DNA of 64,000 nucleotides from Chelativorans petroleitrophicus (GTDB lineage: Bacteria > Pseudomonadota > Alphaproteobacteria > Rhizobiales > Rhizobiaceae): assembly GCF_025398195.1 (NCBI RefSeq), contig NZ_JAODNV010000004.1, forward strand, positions 186,001 through 250,000. The letters run 5' to 3'. This document shows, piece by piece, positions 43,196 to 51,990 of the stretch. Under the pieces are notes generated by a model. The model searched no databases and was not told where the DNA came from. It saw only the letters and a program-made list of their open reading frames with translations. The stretch's first letter is position 1. Every line of letters starts with the position of its first letter. A program made the position numbers and the translations under genes.

Positions 43196-44520
43196 TCCGG
43201 CACCTCCAGCAGAATCTCGATGCGCCGGTTCGCGTCCGCCAGCGGCGCGTCAGGCAGCTTCAGGCGGCGGTCGGCAAAGCCCGCCACTTCCTTGATACGC
43301 TTTTCGTCAAGACCACCACGCACCAGCATGTACTGTGCCGCATGGGCGCGGGCGGTGGAGAGACGCCAGTTGTCGTAATCGCCGCTCGTGAAGGGGCGCG
43401 CGTCGGTATGGCCGTGGATGCGGATATTACCGGGGTGCTCAGCAAGGGTCCGGGCGATCTTCTCCATCGCGAGCACGAGGGCGCGCTCGGGAACCGCCGA
43501 GCCTACGGCGAACATGCCCTGGCGGATGTGGTCGGTGACGGAAATCAGCACGCCGTCGTCTCCGGCCGCGACGCTGACGGAGGCGGCAAGCCCCTCGCCT
43601 TCCAGCGCCTTCACCAATTCCTCGCGGATTTGAGCGGCGGCTGCTTCGCGCTTAGACGCGGGAGGGGAAGCTTCCGGCTCTGTCTGGTCCTCAGACAACT
43701 CCTCTTCGCTTTGGGCGGCAGGATCAGCGGCGCGCCCAGCCGGTGCGCCGACTTCCAGGGCCGCTTCGTCCGAAGGTTGAGCCTGGTCGCGCCCGATCGC
43801 GGCCTCATCCTCTACGGCAGGCGCTGCAGTCTCGCCCGGTTCTGCGGCGCGCTTGAACTCTCCCGTCTCGACAGCCTCCCTGTCCGCGCCACTGGGATTT
43901 TCCCGAACCTGATCGGGATCGCCCTCCACGCCTATGCCGGGCACGGCAACCTGCTGCGACCAGAAGTCCGGCGCGAAGGGATCGCGATAGGCCTCGCCAC
44001 CCGAAGCGCCCGAGGAGGGCCCTGCATTCTGCTCTCCGCCCTCGCCCCTGCTCGAAATGTTCTGGTCTCTCCCGGTCTGAGCGGCGATTTCCGCGAGCAC
44101 CGCGTAAGGGTTGGAGAAGAAGTTCTGGTCGGAATACCGGAACACGCCGGCCAGATCCGGCCCGCCGGGCGATTCGGAAGAGGAGAATTCTTCCGCGCCC
44201 GGTGCCTGCAGGTCGTTGCTTTCCTCCAGCGGCTCCATCGTATCGGTGCGCTGCAAGCCGTCACTGATCTCCTCCACGCCCTTGGCGCTGGTGCTGCGAT
44301 CCATCAGCTTGACGGGATTGAAGTAGCTTGCGAGCGCCACTCTGGTTTCCTCGTTGGCGGCGTTGATCAGCCACATCACCAGGAAGAAGCACATCATCGC
44401 CGTCATGAAGTCGGCGAATGCGATCTTCCAGACGCCGCCGTGATGCCCGTCTTCCTCGCCATCGCCGCCGCGGCGCACGATGATGATCTCGGGGCGGCGC
44501 TCCTCGCCGGCCACGCTCAT
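43192..44520 (-). CDS. motB: Flagellar motor stator protein MotB
   Basis: A 442-residue protein from ATG 44520, whose start overlaps the stop of the fliH-like gene. The membrane segment (about 36-54) begins with FADFMTAMM, so Asp37 is the proton-binding residue. A very long acidic, Pro/Ser-rich linker (about 80-290) leads to the OmpA-like peptidoglycan-binding domain (HGHTDARPFTSGDYDNWRLS). The linker is far longer than in enteric MotB (308 residues in total) and probably meets MotC. Confidence 0.93.
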   Translation of the reverse strand: MSVAGEERRPEIIIVRRGGDGEEDGHHGGVWKIAFADFMTAMMCFFLVMWLINAANEETRVALASYFNPVKLMDRSTSAKGVEEISDGLQRTDTMEPLEESNDLQAPGAEEFSSSESPGGPDLAGVFRYSDQNFFSNPYAVLAEIAAQTGRDQNISSRGEGGEQNAGPSSGASGGEAYRDPFAPDFWSQQVAVPGIGVEGDPDQVRENPSGADREAVETGEFKRAAEPGETAAPAVEDEAAIGRDQAQPSDEAALEVGAPAGRAADPAAQSEEELSEDQTEPEASPPASKREAAAAQIREELVKALEGEGLAASVSVAAGDDGVLISVTDHIRQGMFAVGSAVPERALVLAMEKIARTLAEHPGNIRIHGHTDARPFTSGDYDNWRLSTARAHAAQYMLVRGGLDEKRIKEVAGFADRRLKLPDAPLADANRRIEILLEVPE

Positions 44521-45125
44521 TGAAGCACCTCGGAAAGAACCACCGACCATTCGGCCAGTCGCGTTTCGAAGAGACTTTCGTCAATCTCCGCTGCGATATC
44601 GAAGCCGGGCGCTTCGGTGAAATCGACCCGGGCCGCGAGGTCGCCAAGCTGCGCCTTGAGGGCTGACCACAAAAGCGCATTGCCGCGCACATGGACGCGC
44701 ACCGCGCCGTCCTCCTTGAGGATCGCTCGGAGAATGCGCTCGAACTCGGCAACCGCCTGTTTCTGCAGGTCCTCGCTCAGTGCCGCGCCCAGAATGCGGG
44801 CGGCAAGGCCGCTGGTCACGGAAACCACCTTCTGCTCCAGCGCCTCGAAACAGGCCTTGACGGCGGCACCTGCTTCATCGCCGAACCGCGCGAGCGCCTC
44901 CTGCATCTCTTCCGCGTGTTGCGCCCGCTCGGCAGCCAGCTTCGCCTCGTGTTCCAGGGCCAGGCGCTCGGCCAGGGCCGCCTCCGCCTTGGCAACCGCT
45001 TCGGCAACCGCCTCCCGCAGCTTCTCCTCGGGGTCCTTGTCCGCCGCCTTCGACTCCGCCGGGCGGATGCGCGGCATGGAAACGCCGAAATCGGGCAGCG
45101 CGTCGGCCAGTGCAAGCCTTGCCAT
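44517..45125 (-). CDS. FliH-like export ATPase regulator (candidate)
   Basis: A 202-residue soluble protein. Residues about 30-90 are an Ala/Glu/Lys-rich helical coiled coil (EAVAEAVAKAEAALAERLAL), and the C-terminal half (RAILKEDGAVRVHVRGNALL, residues about 130-200) resembles the FliH/SctL V-ATPase-subunit-E-like domain. Its place directly after fliF, in an otherwise complete flagellar set lacking an annotated fliH, supports that role. Sequence similarity is weak, so the name is a proposal. Confidence 0.65.
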   Translation of the reverse strand: MARLALADALPDFGVSMPRIRPAESKAADKDPEEKLREAVAEAVAKAEAALAERLALEHEAKLAAERAQHAEEMQEALARFGDEAGAAVKACFEALEQKVVSVTSGLAARILGAALSEDLQKQAVAEFERILRAILKEDGAVRVHVRGNALLWSALKAQLGDLAARVDFTEAPGFDIAAEIDESLFETRLAEWSVVLSEVLQ

Positions 45126-46753
45126 CAGTTCGCGGCCTCCGCTTCAGCGCGCACCCATTTGCGCAGGATCATTGCCGTGCGCTCCTCACTCAAATCGACC
45201 ATACGGGCGAGGCGGGCATGCGGCCCGGGCCTGAACCGTATCCGGCCTTCCTCTTCTTCCTCTTCTTCGTCATGGACCTCTCCGTCAGCAGCAAGGCGCA
45301 GCTGCGCCTGCTCGGCCGATGGGGTGGCGAGCTCCGGCACCTGGGCGCCATCCGCCATGGCTGGCGCCATCAGCATCCTGCCGAGCGGCTTCAGGCCGAA
45401 CCAGGTGATAAGGAAGGCAACGAGAATGAAGGCGGCCGCGTTGATCAGCGTTCCGGCATGCTGGGCCAGATAATAGGCGGGGCCGGGCGAAACGATTTCC
45501 TCCCCGTCCAGCCCTTCGATGAACTCGACGGCCGCGACATTGAGCTTGTCGCCGCGCTGCTCGTCGAGGCCGGCGGCCGAAGCAACGATCGCCTCGATCT
45601 CCTCCAGCCGCTCTGAGAGCGCCTGGGGCGAGGTGGAGGGCCCAAGCAGCGAGGCGAGACGGCTCTGGTTCACCACCACCGCGATGGAGAGCCGGGTGAC
45701 CTGGTAGCCGTTGCTGACGATCGCGATCCGCTTCGTGTTCAGCTCGTAATTGGTGGTTTCCTCGCGGCGCTCGCTCTGTTCGGTCGAGCGCGGCGTCTCG
45801 CCCGCCGGCGTCTCTTCCTGGGGAAGGTTCTGCTGCACCGTCGTCGGTGTGGCGGCGGTTTCCTGCGTCGCGCTGTCGGCCGTACGAACGATCTGCACCG
45901 AACGTTCAACACGCGAATCGGGATCGTAGATCACCTCCTCGATCTGGCGCGAGTCGGTGTTGACCTCCGCCTTGACGCTGGCGCGGAAATTGTCCGGCCC
46001 CAGATAGGGCGCCAGCGCGCGGCGGATATTCTCCTCCACCTGCGCCTCGACGGTCCGCTCCACACCGATGGAGCGCTGGGCGGAATTGTTCGCTAGGTCT
46101 TCACCAGCCGCCAGCAGGATGCCGGAAGAATCGAGCACCGTCACCTTCTCCGCCGTAAGGCCCGGCACTGCGGCGGCAACGAGATAGCGGATCGACGCGG
46201 CCTTGGCCGCGGCATCGATGCCCGACGTGCGGATCACCACGGAGGCGGAAGGCTCCTGCGCCTCGCGGCGGAAATTGCCGCGCTCGGGCATGACGATGTG
46301 AACGCGGGCCGCCTTGATGCCGGCGATGGACTGGAGAGTGCGGGCGATCTCGCCTTCGAGCGCGCGCACGCGCGTCACCTCCTGCATGAAGGTGGTCAGA
46401 CCCAGGGAGCCCACATTGTCGAACAGCTCGTAGCCCGCGTTCGTGCTGGTGGGCAGGCCCTTTTCGGCCAGCAGCATGCGCGCCTGGGCGGTACGGCCGG
46501 CCGGCACGAGCACGGTGGTGCCGTCGGAGGCGACGTCGAAGCTGATGCCGGCCTCGCCGAGCACCAGGCCGATCTGGTTGACGTCCGAGCGTTCGAGCCC
46601 AACATAAAGCGTCTCATAGGCCGGGCGGTTGAGGTAGATCGCGCCGGCCACGACGACGGCCATCACCAGCGCCAGAACGCCGCCCATCATGGCCAGGCGC
46701 CTCGGTCCCAGGCTTTTCAGGTTTTCGACGACGGTCTGAAGCTGCTCCGGCAA
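45125..46753 (-). CDS. fliF: Flagellar MS-ring protein FliF
   Basis: A 542-residue protein with a membrane segment near 19-42, ring-building motifs (TLYVGLERSDVNQIGLVLGEAGI, LFDNVGSLGLTTFMQEVTRVRALEGELARTLQ type), a long linker and a second membrane segment (about 436-455). The C-terminus binds FliG. The best start is TTG 46753, keeping the family N-terminus. It leads the fliF-fliH-like-motB-motC-fliK-transglycosylase transcript and begins about 90 bases after the flagellin terminator. Confidence 0.94.
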   Translation of the reverse strand: MPEQLQTVVENLKSLGPRRLAMMGGVLALVMAVVVAGAIYLNRPAYETLYVGLERSDVNQIGLVLGEAGISFDVASDGTTVLVPAGRTAQARMLLAEKGLPTSTNAGYELFDNVGSLGLTTFMQEVTRVRALEGEIARTLQSIAGIKAARVHIVMPERGNFRREAQEPSASVVIRTSGIDAAAKAASIRYLVAAAVPGLTAEKVTVLDSSGILLAAGEDLANNSAQRSIGVERTVEAQVEENIRRALAPYLGPDNFRASVKAEVNTDSRQIEEVIYDPDSRVERSVQIVRTADSATQETAATPTTVQQNLPQEETPAGETPRSTEQSERREETTNYELNTKRIAIVSNGYQVTRLSIAVVVNQSRLASLLGPSTSPQALSERLEEIEAIVASAAGLDEQRGDKLNVAAVEFIEGLDGEEIVSPGPAYYLAQHAGTLINAAAFILVAFLITWFGLKPLGRMLMAPAMADGAQVPELATPSAEQAQLRLAADGEVHDEEEEEEEGRIRFRPGPHARLARMVDLSEERTAMILRKWVRAEAEAAN

Positions 46754-46821
46754 AGCCTCGATACTCCCAGCAGTGAACCCGGGGGTGAGGCTAGCGGGCG
46801 AAGCTTGTGCGAAAATGAAAT

Positions 46822-46844
46822 GGGGGCCGCAGAACGCGGCCCCC
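46822..46844 (-). terminator. Rho-independent terminator of the flagellin gene
   Basis: GGGGGCCGC and GCGGCCCCC form a perfect nine-pair stem with an AGAAC-type loop about 24 bases after the flagellin stop. On the minus strand it is followed by ATTTCATTTT. It separates the flagellin transcript from fliF. Confidence 0.85.
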
Positions 46845-46867
46845 GCATCGCCAGATCGCTTTTCCGA

Positions 46868-47785
46868 TCAGCGGAAGAGCGACAGGATGTTCTGGGCGTT
46901 GGAGTTGGCGATCGACAGCGCCTGGATGCCGAGCTGCTGCTGCGTCTGCAGGGCGGCAAGCCGCGTCGACTCCTCGTTCATGTCGGCATCGACCAGCTGG
47001 CCGACGCCGCGGTCGATGGCGTCCATCAGCGCCGAGGTGAACTCCGTCTGAAGGTCGATGCGCGACTTGGCGGCACCGAGCGCCGAGGCGCCGCTGGCAA
47101 GGCCGGAAAGCGCGGTCTCGATGCCCGTCAGGGTGTCGTTGAAGTCCGTGTCGTCCAGGCCGGCCGTCGTCACGTCGATGTTCAGCACCGTGAAGGTCGC
47201 AGCACCAGCGCCGGTGGTGGTGAACTGGGTGTCGAGGATACCCGTGTTCATGCCGCCCGTGTCGACCAGGCGCACATCGGCCAGCGTGATCTGCAGGCTG
47301 CCGGTCGTCACATTGCCCGAGGAGTCACGGTTGTAGGACGAGATCACGCTGAAGGTCGTCGTCGTGGCCGTGGAGTCCGTCGACAGGAGGTTGGTGCCGG
47401 CATAGCCGGCATTGGCGATCTCGGAGAGCTGAGCCTGCAGGGCGCCGATTTCCGCCTGGATCTTGGCGCGGTCCTGGGTTCCCGAGCTCTTGGCCAGAAG
47501 GACCTTCTCCTTGATCTGGTCGACCACCTCGACGGCCTTGTTCATCGCCGTGTAGGCGGTGTCCACCTTGCCGGCGGCGAGGCCGAGGGCGTCCTGAACG
47601 ACCGAGTTGGCCTTGTTGTCCGAACGCATGGTGGTCGCGATCGACCAGTAGGCGGCGTTGTCCGACGCCTTGTTCACGCGCATACCGGTGGAGATGCGCT
47701 CCTGCGTGGTGGCGAGGTTCTTGTTGATGTTGGCAAGCGTCTGCAGCGCCGTCATCGCGGACGCATTGGTCAGAAGGCTGGACAT
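46868..47785 (-). CDS. flaA: Flagellin
   Basis: A 305-residue filament subunit. The N-terminal D0/D1 region (SLLTNASAMTALQTLANINKN, ERISTGMRVNKASDNAAYWSIA) and the C-terminal helix (LQTQQQLGIQALSIANSNAQ) are conserved; the middle, Thr-rich part (about 140-210) is variable and shorter than in enteric flagellins. It is transcribed alone with its own leader and terminator. Only one flagellin gene lies in the window. Confidence 0.95.
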   Translation of the reverse strand: MSSLLTNASAMTALQTLANINKNLATTQERISTGMRVNKASDNAAYWSIATTMRSDNKANSVVQDALGLAAGKVDTAYTAMNKAVEVVDQIKEKVLLAKSSGTQDRAKIQAEIGALQAQLSEIANAGYAGTNLLSTDSTATTTTFSVISSYNRDSSGNVTTGSLQITLADVRLVDTGGMNTGILDTQFTTTGAGAATFTVLNIDVTTAGLDDTDFNDTLTGIETALSGLASGASALGAAKSRIDLQTEFTSALMDAIDRGVGQLVDADMNEESTRLAALQTQQQLGIQALSIANSNAQNILSLFR

Positions 47786-47819
47786 GGGCTATCCCCCGTC
47801 GGTTTGAGATTTTTGGGGA

Positions 47820-47840
47820 CATACCGGGCCGTCCGGTATG
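47820..47840 (-). promoter_or_regulatory. Perfect hairpin in the flagellin mRNA leader (start-proximal)
   Basis: CATACCGG and CCGGTATG (arms of eight, loop GCCGT) lie 35-55 bases upstream of the flagellin start codon. It would fold in the 5' leader, just ahead of the Shine-Dalgarno sequence GGGGGAT. Confidence 0.6.
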
Positions 47841-47879
47841 GCGGAACGGCATCATGCCAGTGGCCGTATCAGGCTCACT

Positions 47880-47909
47880 CCGCCATGCTTGCACCGGCAA
47901 ACATGGCGG
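47880..47909 (-). promoter_or_regulatory. Second hairpin in the flagellin leader (start-distal)
   Basis: CCGCCATG and CATGGCGG (47880-47887, 47902-47909) pair perfectly; after one mismatch TTGC and GCAA extend the stem to twelve pairs around an ACCG loop. It lies 95-125 bases upstream of the flagellin ATG. Whether transcription begins upstream of it is not known. Confidence 0.55.
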
Positions 47910-47945
47910 CAAGTTCCTACCAAATGGTAACCGCTGGAAAAAGAT

Positions 47946-48683
47946 TCAGGCGAAGGAGCGCACCAGGCTGCCGACGAGCAGGTTCCACCCGTCGATCAGC
48001 ACGAAGAACAGGATCTTGAAGGGCAGAGAGACCACGGTCGGCGGAAGCATCATCATGCCCATGGACATGGTGATGGTGGCCACGATCAGGTCGATCACCA
48101 GGAAGGGGAGAACGACAAGAAAGCCGATCTCGAAACCGCGGCGGATTTCCGAGATCATGAAGGCGGGAATGAGAACGCGCAGATCCGCCTCGCCCGCCTG
48201 TGTCGTCTCGCCGCCCCGTTCGGCCGCGAGATCGGCGAAAAGGGCATAGTCTTCATCGCGCACATTGTTCGCCATGAAGGCGCGGAAGGGCTCTGCAATG
48301 CGCTCGACCGCCTCCGCCTCGGAAATCTCGTTGTTCATCAGCGGGCGGATACCATCTTCCCAGGCCCGGTCGAATGTCGGCGCCATGACGTAGAAGGTCA
48401 TGAACAGCGCCAGGCTGACGAGGATGAGATTGGCGGGCGTGGTCGGCAGGCCGATACCGGCGCGCAATATCGAAAAGGCGATGACGAAGCGGGTGAAGCT
48501 CGTCACCATGATGAGGATGCCGGGCGCCAGCGAAAGAACCGTCAGCAGCCCGAAAAGCTGGATGATGTATCCGGCCGCGGTGCCGTTCGCCTCGCCCGCC
48601 AGGGCCTGAAAATCGAAGCCCTGCGCGCCCGCCGGAACGGCGGCAGCCAGAAGGGCGAGGAGGGTGGCGAAAGTCCGCGTCAT
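47946..48683 (-). CDS. fliP: Flagellar export apparatus protein FliP
   Basis: A 245-residue protein with a signal peptide (about 1-20) and four membrane segments. The GIQLFGLLTVLSLAPGILIMVTSFTRFVIAFSILR segment and the C-terminal LPFLVIDLIVATITMSMGMMMLPP are FliP/SctR hallmarks. It forms the core of the export gate. It is the last gene of the operon that begins with the DUF1217 gene, starting in the fliL stop. Confidence 0.95.
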   Translation of the reverse strand: MTRTFATLLALLAAAVPAGAQGFDFQALAGEANGTAAGYIIQLFGLLTVLSLAPGILIMVTSFTRFVIAFSILRAGIGLPTTPANLILVSLALFMTFYVMAPTFDRAWEDGIRPLMNNEISEAEAVERIAEPFRAFMANNVRDEDYALFADLAAERGGETTQAGEADLRVLIPAFMISEIRRGFEIGFLVVLPFLVIDLIVATITMSMGMMMLPPTVVSLPFKILFFVLIDGWNLLVGSLVRSFA

Positions 48684-49180
48684 TCGTAGATGAACGTCTG
48701 GATGAGGATGTCGGTTACGCGGCCATCGCTGCGGATGCGCGCCCGCTCGCGCAGGTCTTCCTTGAGATGCTGGAAGCCACTCGCGCTTTCGATCTGCTTG
48801 AGCTTCAAGGCGCGCAGATAGGCGAACAGATCCTGATGAACGGCCCTGGCGAGCGCCGGATCGGCCGGGCCGTCAAAGACGGCGACGAGTTCCACTCGCA
48901 CCCACACATCCGTGGGATCGGCCAGGTTCGTAGTGATCGCGTCAAGCGCCAGGACGCTCGAATCGGGCTGCTCGGCTTCGTCAGCCGAAGCGGTTTCTTC
49001 CGCCTGCCGCGATTCGGGCCTGAAGGAGCGGGGTTCCGGATCGGCTGGCCGCTCCGCTTCGAGCCGGCTGCCCGCAAACCAGCCCATGCCGATGGCAAGC
49101 GCCGTTACGGCGAGGAAGGCCGCTGCCTGCGCAATGAGCGACGGGCCTTTTTTCTTTTCTTCCTGTTCGACCAGCGCCAT
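48680..49180 (-). CDS. fliL: Flagellar basal-body-associated protein FliL
   Basis: A 166-residue single-pass protein: membrane segment near 14-32, a Glu/Pro-rich linker (about 38-70) and a periplasmic FliL domain ending in VTDILIQTFIYE. FliL supports stator function at the motor. It lies between flgH and fliP. Confidence 0.92.
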   Translation of the reverse strand: MALVEQEEKKKGPSLIAQAAAFLAVTALAIGMGWFAGSRLEAERPADPEPRSFRPESRQAEETASADEAEQPDSSVLALDAITTNLADPTDVWVRVELVAVFDGPADPALARAVHQDLFAYLRALKLKQIESASGFQHLKEDLRERARIRSDGRVTDILIQTFIYE

Positions 49181-49190
49181 GGCTCACCCG

Positions 49191-49898
49191 TCAGAACGGC
49201 AGCACGGCATCGAGGATCTGTTGGCCGTAGGGCGGTTGCTGCACTTCCGTCAGCCGTCCGCGCCCGCCATAGGAAACCCGCGCCTCGGCAATGCGGTCGT
49301 AGGAGATCGTGTTGTTGGGCCCGATGTCCTCGGGCCGCACGATGCCGGCGATGGTGAGGACACGCAGCTCGGCGTTCACCCGCACCTCCTGGGTGCCCGC
49401 GATGCGAAGGTTTCCGTTGGGAAGCTTCTCGGTCACGATGGCTGCCATAGTGAGCTTCAGATTCTCCGAACGCTCCGTGGCGCCGAAGCCATTTGCCGAG
49501 GTACTGGAGCCTATGGAGCCGTCGGCCGCCGCGGAGCCTCCACTCGAGCCCGCGGTAAACGACCCGGCCAATGCAAGACTTCGGTCGGATTCACGGGAGC
49601 GCTGCGATTCGTTGCGGAAACGCGCGCGGTCGTTGATGGTGATCTCGACGGTGAGGATATCGCCGACATCGAGAGCCCGCGGATCGGTGAAAAGGTGGCT
49701 CTGCCGGTCTCTCCACAGGGAATATCGCGCGACCGGCGGCGAACTTCTCTTCGGATCGGTATAGGCCGAACCGAGCGTCGGCTGCGCGCCGATGCCGACC
49801 GGCGAAAGGGCCGGCGGCTTGCCGATCTCTTCGGTGGCGACACAGCCCGAGACCACAATGGCCGCGAGGACGCCCAAGCCGCGCAGAAGGACCGTCAT
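49191..49898 (-). CDS. flgH: Flagellar L-ring lipoprotein FlgH
   Basis: A 235-residue lipoprotein with lipobox VVSGC (Cys about 19) and FlgH motifs SLWRDRQSHLFTDPRALDVGDILTVEI and the C-terminal GRGRLTEVQQPPYGQQILDAVLPF. It forms the outer-membrane L-ring. It overlaps motE by four bases. Confidence 0.95.
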   Translation of the reverse strand: MTVLLRGLGVLAAIVVSGCVATEEIGKPPALSPVGIGAQPTLGSAYTDPKRSSPPVARYSLWRDRQSHLFTDPRALDVGDILTVEITINDRARFRNESQRSRESDRSLALAGSFTAGSSGGSAAADGSIGSSTSANGFGATERSENLKLTMAAIVTEKLPNGNLRIAGTQEVRVNAELRVLTIAGIVRPEDIGPNNTISYDRIAEARVSYGGRGRLTEVQQPPYGQQILDAVLPF

Positions 49899-50407
49899 GA
49901 TGGATCGCTCGGGCGAGCGGCACTCGCCATGATGGTGGTCAGCGCCCCGGCGGTCTTGCTGTCCATTTCGTTGAGGATCGTGGCAGCGCTGCGCGGATCG
50001 AGCTTCATCAGGATCGCGGCGGCAAGCTCCACCCGCACCTCGGCCAGACGCTCGGCCGCAGCATCAGGCCGCATGCCGGAATAGATGTTCACTAGGTCCC
50101 GCTCGGCCTGTTCCAGGAAGGAATTGCGCCGGGCGAGCCACTCCTCATATTCGGCACGCTTCTTTTCCAGCGCCTCGATCCGGACGTCGATCTCCTTGCG
50201 CAGCTTCTCAAGCTCCGCCTCCTGCAGAAGGTAGCGGCGGTCGCGCGCGGCGTCGACGATGTTAGCGCAGTAGCGCTCCATTTCGTCATTGCTTGCCGTC
50301 TCCTCGGCGCGGGCACTGCCCGGCAACATGGATGCGGACAGGAAAATGGCGAGCGCTAGGGAGGCCCGGCTGGGAAGGGAGCGGTATTTCGGATGGCAAG
50401 CTCTCAT
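49895..50407 (-). CDS. motE: MotE chaperone for MotC
   Basis: About 170 residues from ATG 50407 (GTG 50413 is also possible). A signal peptide (about 1-35) is followed by a coiled-coil region (ELEKLRKEIDVRIEALEKKRAEYEEW) and a C-terminal DPRSAATILNEMDSKTAGALTTIM motif found in MotE/MgtE-N-like proteins. In Sinorhizobium MotE stabilises MotC in the periplasm. It lies between flgI and flgH. Confidence 0.9.
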   Translation of the reverse strand: MRACHPKYRSLPSRASLALAIFLSASMLPGSARAEETASNDEMERYCANIVDAARDRRYLLQEAELEKLRKEIDVRIEALEKKRAEYEEWLARRNSFLEQAERDLVNIYSGMRPDAAAERLAEVRVELAAAILMKLDPRSAATILNEMDSKTAGALTTIMASAARPSDPS

Positions 50408-50415
50408 GGACACAC

Positions 50416-51516
50416 CTACTGCAGCACCAGCTCGGCCTGCAGCGCGCCGGCTGACTTGATGCCCTGCAGGATTGCGATGATGCCGTCTGGCTTCACGCCA
50501 AGCCTGTTGAGCCCGGAAACCAGCGTCTGAAGGTCCGGCCCGTCGAGCACGGCCACCTTGGCGTCCGGCTGTTCGGCTTCGATCACGGTCGCCGGCTCGA
50601 TCTCCGTGTGGCCGCGCGAGAACGGCTCGGGCTGGACAACCCGCGGCATCTCGGTGACGCGCACGGTCAGCGCACCGTGGCTGATCGCTACGCGCGAGAT
50701 GCGCACGTCGTTGCCGATCACGATCGTGCCCGTGCGCTCGTCCACCACCACCCGCGCCGGAACGTCCACATCGACCACGAGGTTTTCCAGCTCGGCATAG
50801 AAGCGGGCGGCGGAGATGCCCTTCGGCTTCTTGACGTAGACCGTGCGCGAATCCCGCTCGGAGGCGAGTGCCGCGCCGAAACGCTTCTTCGTATACCTGT
50901 TAATGGCATCGGCAATGCGCACGGCGGTCGAGAAGTCGGGATTGCGCAGTTGCAGGGTCAGCATCAGGAGATCGTCGAAGGAGGCCGGGATGTGACGCTC
51001 CACAAGGGCGCCGTTCGGCACGCGGCCGGAGGTAGGCACGCCGCGCGTCAGGCTTTCGGCCTGTCCTTCCACCGCGAATCCCGACACGATCACCGGCCCC
51101 TGGGCGACAGCATAGATTTCGCCGTCCGGAGCGCTCAGGGGCGTCATGACGAGCGTTCCGCCCGCAAGCGATGTGGCATCGCCAAGGGAGGAAACCGTCA
51201 CATCGATCCGCGCGCCGGACTGGACGAAGGGAGGCAGGTCCGCCGTGACGATAACGGCGGCGACATTGTTTGCCCGCGCCCGGCCCCCTTCCGTCGCAAT
51301 GCCGAGATTTTGCAGCATGGCGCGGATGGACTGCTCCGTGAAGGGCGAATTGCGCAGGCTGTCGCCCGTGCCGTTCAGGCCGATCACGAGCCCGTAGCCG
51401 ATGAGTTGGTTGTCGCGCGCGGCCAGAACTTCCACCACATCCTTGATGCGCGAGGATGCGTCGGCCGGGAGCGCTAGGAGCAGGGCGACAGACACAAGAA
51501 TGCTGCGCAGCATCAT
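50416..51516 (-). CDS. flgI: Flagellar P-ring protein FlgI
   Basis: A 366-residue periplasmic ring protein with a signal peptide (about 1-20), SRIKDVVEVLAARDNQLIGYGLVIGLNGTGDSL and a C-terminal LGVKPDGIIAILQGIKSAGALQAELVLQ tail, all characteristic. It forms the ring in the peptidoglycan layer. It starts in the flgA stop (ATG ATG, 51516). Confidence 0.95.
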   Translation of the reverse strand: MMLRSILVSVALLLALPADASSRIKDVVEVLAARDNQLIGYGLVIGLNGTGDSLRNSPFTEQSIRAMLQNLGIATEGGRARANNVAAVIVTADLPPFVQSGARIDVTVSSLGDATSLAGGTLVMTPLSAPDGEIYAVAQGPVIVSGFAVEGQAESLTRGVPTSGRVPNGALVERHIPASFDDLLMLTLQLRNPDFSTAVRIADAINRYTKKRFGAALASERDSRTVYVKKPKGISAARFYAELENLVVDVDVPARVVVDERTGTIVIGNDVRISRVAISHGALTVRVTEMPRVVQPEPFSRGHTEIEPATVIEAEQPDAKVAVLDGPDLQTLVSGLNRLGVKPDGIIAILQGIKSAGALQAELVLQ

Positions 51517-51986
51517 GACGCGCCGATCCTCACAGTCCCGTCACCCATGACGACGCCGGTAATAATGGCGCCGCTGTCGATGTTGCGCAGCCTGATCACC
51601 TCGCCGGCAGCGCCCGATTCGAGCGGCACGGCTAGAAGCGAAATCGTGAGGTTCCCGTCGATGAAGGTGACCGTGACCGCCTCGCCCCTCTCCACGAGAT
51701 AAGGCTCGCGCACGGAGGAGAGCGGCACCAGCCTGCCGGGCAGAAGCGTGCGGCGCGCCACTTTCCCGTCGAGATCCTCCAGCCGGTGTGCGACCGAAGC
51801 CATGTCTCTCAGCGGACGGCGAAGGATGACCTCGTCGAGCGCATCGGCTGAGATCGTCTCGCCCGGATAGATCACGCGGACCGGCACGACCGCCGTTTCC
51901 TGGGCCAAGGCCAGGGCGGCCGGCAGGGCCAGCACGAGACCCAGAGCGGCCAGCAGGAGGGATCGGCCGGAAAAGCCCGCCTTCAT
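51513..51986 (-). CDS. flgA: Flagellar P-ring assembly chaperone FlgA
   Basis: A 157-residue exported protein: signal peptide (about 1-27) and an SAF/ChapFlgA domain (VVPVRVIYPGETISADALDEVILR, RRTLLPGRLVPLSSVREPYLVERGEAVTV). It guides FlgI assembly in the periplasm. It is between flgG and flgI. Confidence 0.93.
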   Translation of the reverse strand: MKAGFSGRSLLLAALGLVLALPAALALAQETAVVPVRVIYPGETISADALDEVILRRPLRDMASVAHRLEDLDGKVARRTLLPGRLVPLSSVREPYLVERGEAVTVTFIDGNLTISLLAVPLESGAAGEVIRLRNIDSGAIITGVVMGDGTVRIGAS

Positions 51987-51990
51987 GGCA

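Noticed and set aside
46298-48019. Long plus-strand open reading frame opposite fliF, flagellin and fliP
   Set aside because: It crosses three recognised genes, a terminator and the flagellin leader, and shows no recognisable protein features.
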